A DNA stretch of 12,613 bases from Chloroflexota bacterium. Its GTDB lineage: Bacteria > Chloroflexota > Dehalococcoidia > SM23-28-2 > RBG-16-64-32. Under the pieces are notes generated by a model that was not told where the DNA came from, did no database searches, and saw only the letters and a list, made by a program, of their open reading frames with translations. A program made the translations under genes and the position numbers. Location of the stretch: assembly GCA_022563285.1 (NCBI GenBank), contig JADFNQ010000015.1:1-12613 (forward strand), given 5' to 3'. This document shows, piece by piece, positions 11,817-12,613 of this stretch (the stretch's first letter is position 1; each line of letters starts with the position of its first letter).

Positions 11817-12613
11817 CTAGGCCCACTCCACCCCTTCGCCCCGAACCACCTCGCCCACGGCCAGCGCCCCCGGCAGCTTCGAGCGCACGGCATCGGCGTC
11901 CGCGGGGACCACCGCCAGGACGATGCCCAGCCCCATGTTGAAGGTGCGGTACATCTCCTCCTCGGCGATGTTACCGCGCTCCCGGATCAGACGGAACAGC
12001 GGCGGCGTCTCCCAGGCCGAACGGTCGATGCGGGCACCCAGCCCCTGGGGCAGGATGCGGGGGACGTTGCCGGGGATGCCGCCGCCGGTGATGTGGGCGA
12101 TACCCCTGAGCTGCGGCAGGACAGGCTTCAGGTCGCGGTAGTAGCAGCGGTGGGGCGCCAGCAGCGCCTCTCCCAGGCTGCCGTCCAGGCTGGGGTAGGT
12201 GCGGTTCAGCCGCTCTCTCTCCTCCTCCACGTCACCGTCGAACCCCACGCCGAACAGCTTGCGCACCAGCGAGTATCCGTTGGTGTGCAACCCGTCCGAG
12301 GACAGCCCCAGGAGGACGTCACCCTCACGGATGCGCGAGCCGTCGATCACGGCCTCCCGCTCCACCACGCCCAGGACGAACCCCACCAGGTCGAAGTCGC
12401 CCGTAGCGTAGAGGCCGGGCATGTCGGCCGTCTCACCGCCCAGGAGGGCGCAACCGGCCTCGCGGCAGGCCGCGGCCACGCCGCTGACCAGCGCCAGCTT
12501 CGCCTCATCCGTCACGCCGCTGCCGCCGATGTAGTCCAGGAAGAACAGCGGCTCCGCGCCGGCGGTGAGGATATCGTTCACGCAGTGGTTCACCAGGTCG
12601 TGGCCCAGCCCCT
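11817..12613 (-). CDS. purM: Phosphoribosylformylglycinamidine cyclo-ligase (AIR synthetase), 5' end outside window
   Basis: The frame is open to the window edge: residues G-L-G-H-D-L-V precede N-H-C-V-N-D-I-L, so the GTG at 12591-12593 is internal and not the start. About 265 residues are visible, and roughly the first 80 of a typical 340-350 are missing. Family motifs are CVNDILTAGAEPLFFLDY, GGETADMPG, LSSDGLHTNGYSLVRK and HITGGGIPGNVPRILP. PurM converts FGAM to AIR with ATP in de novo purine synthesis. It heads the visible purM - acidic CxxC - purH cluster, with 4-bp spacing to the next start. Confidence 0.95.
   Translation of the reverse strand, partial: GLGHDLVNHCVNDILTAGAEPLFFLDYIGGSGVTDEAKLALVSGVAAACREAGCALLGGETADMPGLYATGDFDLVGFVLGVVEREAVIDGSRIREGDVLLGLSSDGLHTNGYSLVRKLFGVGFDGDVEEERERLNRTYPSLDGSLGEALLAPHRCYYRDLKPVLPQLRGIAHITGGGIPGNVPRILPQGLGARIDRSAWETPPLFRLIRERGNIAEEEMYRTFNMGLGIVLAVVPADADAVRSKLPGALAVGEVVRGEGVEWA

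Noticed and set aside
11367..11893. Longer start for the acidic CxxC protein (ATG at 11893)
   Set aside because: The extra 27 codons overlap the conserved end of purM and are Arg/Trp-rich shadow sequence.

Overview
The window is GC-rich bacterial DNA with densely packed genes. It looks like Chloroflexota, perhaps Dehalococcoidia-like. That placement is inferred from three things: the rpsU-yqeY-(7TM-HD) order, a b6-type quinol:cytochrome c reductase with cupredoxin carriers, and a short repeat encoding ALSEVEG that I associate with Chloroflexota genomes. No alignment was possible. UGA is an ordinary stop here (genes ending at 9390 and 11366), and no tRNA, rRNA or selenocysteine-machinery gene is visible.

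Layout. (1) 1-975, + strand: the C-terminal part of an NDP-forming acyl-CoA synthetase. (2) 972-3312, - strand: rpsU, yqeY and a 7TM-HD (PgpH-like) c-di-AMP phosphodiesterase that lacks the usual extracellular domain. (3) 3521-3955, + strand: the most important gene. It is a ferredoxin-thioredoxin reductase (FTR) catalytic-subunit homologue whose reading frame contains two UGA codons. They fall exactly at the two redox-active cysteines, while all four [4Fe-4S] ligand cysteines remain. Each UGA is followed by a perfect 7-bp hairpin whose apical loop starts at +21. I read it as a double-selenocysteine protein, which ordinary gene calling would break into three fragments. (4) 3997-4274, - strand: two tandem desulforedoxins convergent with that gene. 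(5) 4366-9512, - strand: a respiratory module. It runs, in transcription order, from a 40-residue membrane microprotein through cytochrome b6, a subunit-IV-like protein, a Rieske protein and a cytochrome c-cupredoxin fusion to two cupredoxin lipoproteins. A good promoter precedes it. (6) 9684-12613, - strand: purine genes purM, a small acidic CxxC protein and purH. purH carries in-frame copies of a palindromic repeat in three loops plus a second repeat.

How they fit together. The bc-type complex would oxidise menaquinol and pass electrons through Rieske and the cytochrome c-cupredoxin fusion to soluble or lipid-anchored copper proteins on the outside of the membrane. The Sec-FTR and the desulforedoxins form a small cytoplasmic thiol/selenol and iron redox island next to it. 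A duplicated 40-bp promoter module drives both the desulforedoxins and the neighbouring cupredoxin lipoprotein, suggesting shared control.
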